Of a DNA stretch of 64,000 nt, positions 63,428 to 64,000 are shown piece by piece. The DNA comes from Sphingomonas sp. ID1715 (lineage in GTDB: Bacteria > Pseudomonadota > Alphaproteobacteria > Sphingomonadales > Sphingomonadaceae), in NCBI RefSeq assembly GCF_013044515.1, contig NZ_JABEPR010000006.1, forward strand, positions 62,001 to 126,000. The letters run 5' to 3'. Under the pieces are notes generated by a model. That model was not told where the DNA came from, did not search any database, and was given only the letters and a program-made list of their open reading frames with translations. Every line of letters starts with the position of its first letter. Position 1 is the first letter of the stretch. A program made the position numbers and the translations under genes.

Positions 63428-64000
63428 ATGAACTATGAAACCAGCATCCGGACCGACGCAGCCGGTTATCCCGTCGAAAGCGACGGCAATGCGGGGCGGC
63501 GCCGTGCGCTGATCATCGGCGCGCTGGTGCTGGTGGCGGCCATCGCGATCGCCTTCTTCATGTTCCGCGGCGGCGACAAGCCCGCGGCAGGTGCCGAGCA
63601 GAACAAGGCGCCGGCGCCGAGCGTGACCGTCGTGGTGCCGGGCCGCCAGCCGGTGGCGCGCACCGTATCCGCGACCGGCACGCTGGCGGCGCGCCGGGAA
63701 ATGCCGGTCGGCGTGGTCGGCGAAGGCGGCATGGTCACGCGCGTGCTGGTCGAGCCGGGCGCCTGGGTCGGCGCCGGCCAGGTGCTGGCGGTGGTTGAGC
63801 GTTCGGTGCAGGCGCAGCAGGCGGCCTCGCTCCAGGCGCAGATCGGCGTGGCGCGCGCCAATGCCCGCCTGGCCGAACAGGAACTCGCCCGCGCCCAGCA
63901 GCTCGTGTCGCGCGGCTTCATCTCCAAGGCCGACGTCGACCGGCGGATCGCCACCCGCGACCAGACGCTCGCCCAGGTGCGCGTTGCCGAGGCGCAATAT
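63428..64000 (+). CDS. RND efflux periplasmic adaptor (partial, runs off right edge)
   Basis: 191 residues are visible from the ATG at 63428 (MNYETSIRTDAAGYP). One membrane helix (about 27-47) precedes a lipoyl-like half-motif (VTRVLVEPGAWVGAGQVLAVVE) and the start of a helical hairpin (ARANARLAEQELARAQQLV). It is the membrane-fusion subunit of an RND pump, and the transporter gene should follow outside the window. The preceding 295 bp (63133-63427) hold promoters only, as far as I can see. Confidence 0.88.
   Translation, partial: MNYETSIRTDAAGYPVESDGNAGRRRALIIGALVLVAAIAIAFFMFRGGDKPAAGAEQNKAPAPSVTVVVPGRQPVARTVSATGTLAARREMPVGVVGEGGMVTRVLVEPGAWVGAGQVLAVVERSVQAQQAASLQAQIGVARANARLAEQELARAQQLVSRGFISKADVDRRIATRDQTLAQVRVAEAQY

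Noticed and set aside
1-64000. CRISPR array, prophage or integrase gene
   Set aside because: No regularly spaced repeats, cas genes, phage structural genes or tyrosine/serine recombinase were seen; the tRNA-Pro has no adjacent integrase.

Overview
The window looks like chromosomal DNA of an alphaproteobacterium of the Sphingomonadaceae (Sphingomonas, Novosphingobium or Sphingobium type). The reasons are the high GC content, two FecA/CirA-like TonB-dependent receptors, Rieske and P450 oxygenases set among acyl-CoA enzymes, a petABC cytochrome bc1 operon, and small palindromic repeats of a kind I associate with sphingomonads. This placement is inference from gene content; there is no rRNA in the window.

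Layout. Positions 1-2853 (minus strand) hold a partial MlaD-type protein, an ABC1/UbiB kinase and a MarR regulator. They diverge from an EmrA-EmrB-NodT tripartite drug efflux operon (2926-7122) across a 14-bp perfect palindrome. An alpha/beta hydrolase and a decayed second NodT gene follow. Positions 9365-29521 form a catabolic island: four acyl-CoA dehydrogenases, a truncated Old Yellow Enzyme, a cytochrome P450, a KstD-like flavoprotein, a frameshifted SDR, an acyl-CoA synthetase, a TonB receptor, a Rieske oxygenase, a ThDP enzyme (E1 alpha and beta) with a free-standing lipoyl domain, an OB-fold protein with a non-canonical thiolase, and a TetR regulator. The set is suited to taking up, oxidising, CoA-activating and cleaving a hydrophobic, probably cyclic compound. 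The substrate cannot be read from the sequence.

Positions 29671-32010 are an IS630-family element with an IS110/IS1111-family element nested inside it. A second TonB receptor and a broken MFS gene follow. From about 36560 the window is mostly housekeeping: PilZ protein, tRNA-Pro(GGG), LolC/E and LolD, two lipoproteins (one a GSDH-type sugar dehydrogenase), glutathione peroxidase, a GH1-RmlD fusion, DnaE, an M24 peptidase, LipB, an orphan Flp pilin, HemF, TrmL, cytochrome bc1, Apt, a diguanylate cyclase, an orphan IorA-type iron-sulfur subunit with a class II aldolase, a GlsB stress protein, a SIMPL protein and the start of an RND adaptor.

The best candidate for an undescribed system is 24928-28725. 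There E1 alpha, E1 beta, a 76-residue lipoyl domain, an OB-fold protein without zinc-ribbon cysteines and a thiolase-like protein sit in one tightly spaced run, with no E2 acyltransferase core and no E3 nearby. The thiolase-like protein may replace E2. Another notable signal is a palindromic repeat inserted in frame inside the replicative polymerase gene dnaE.
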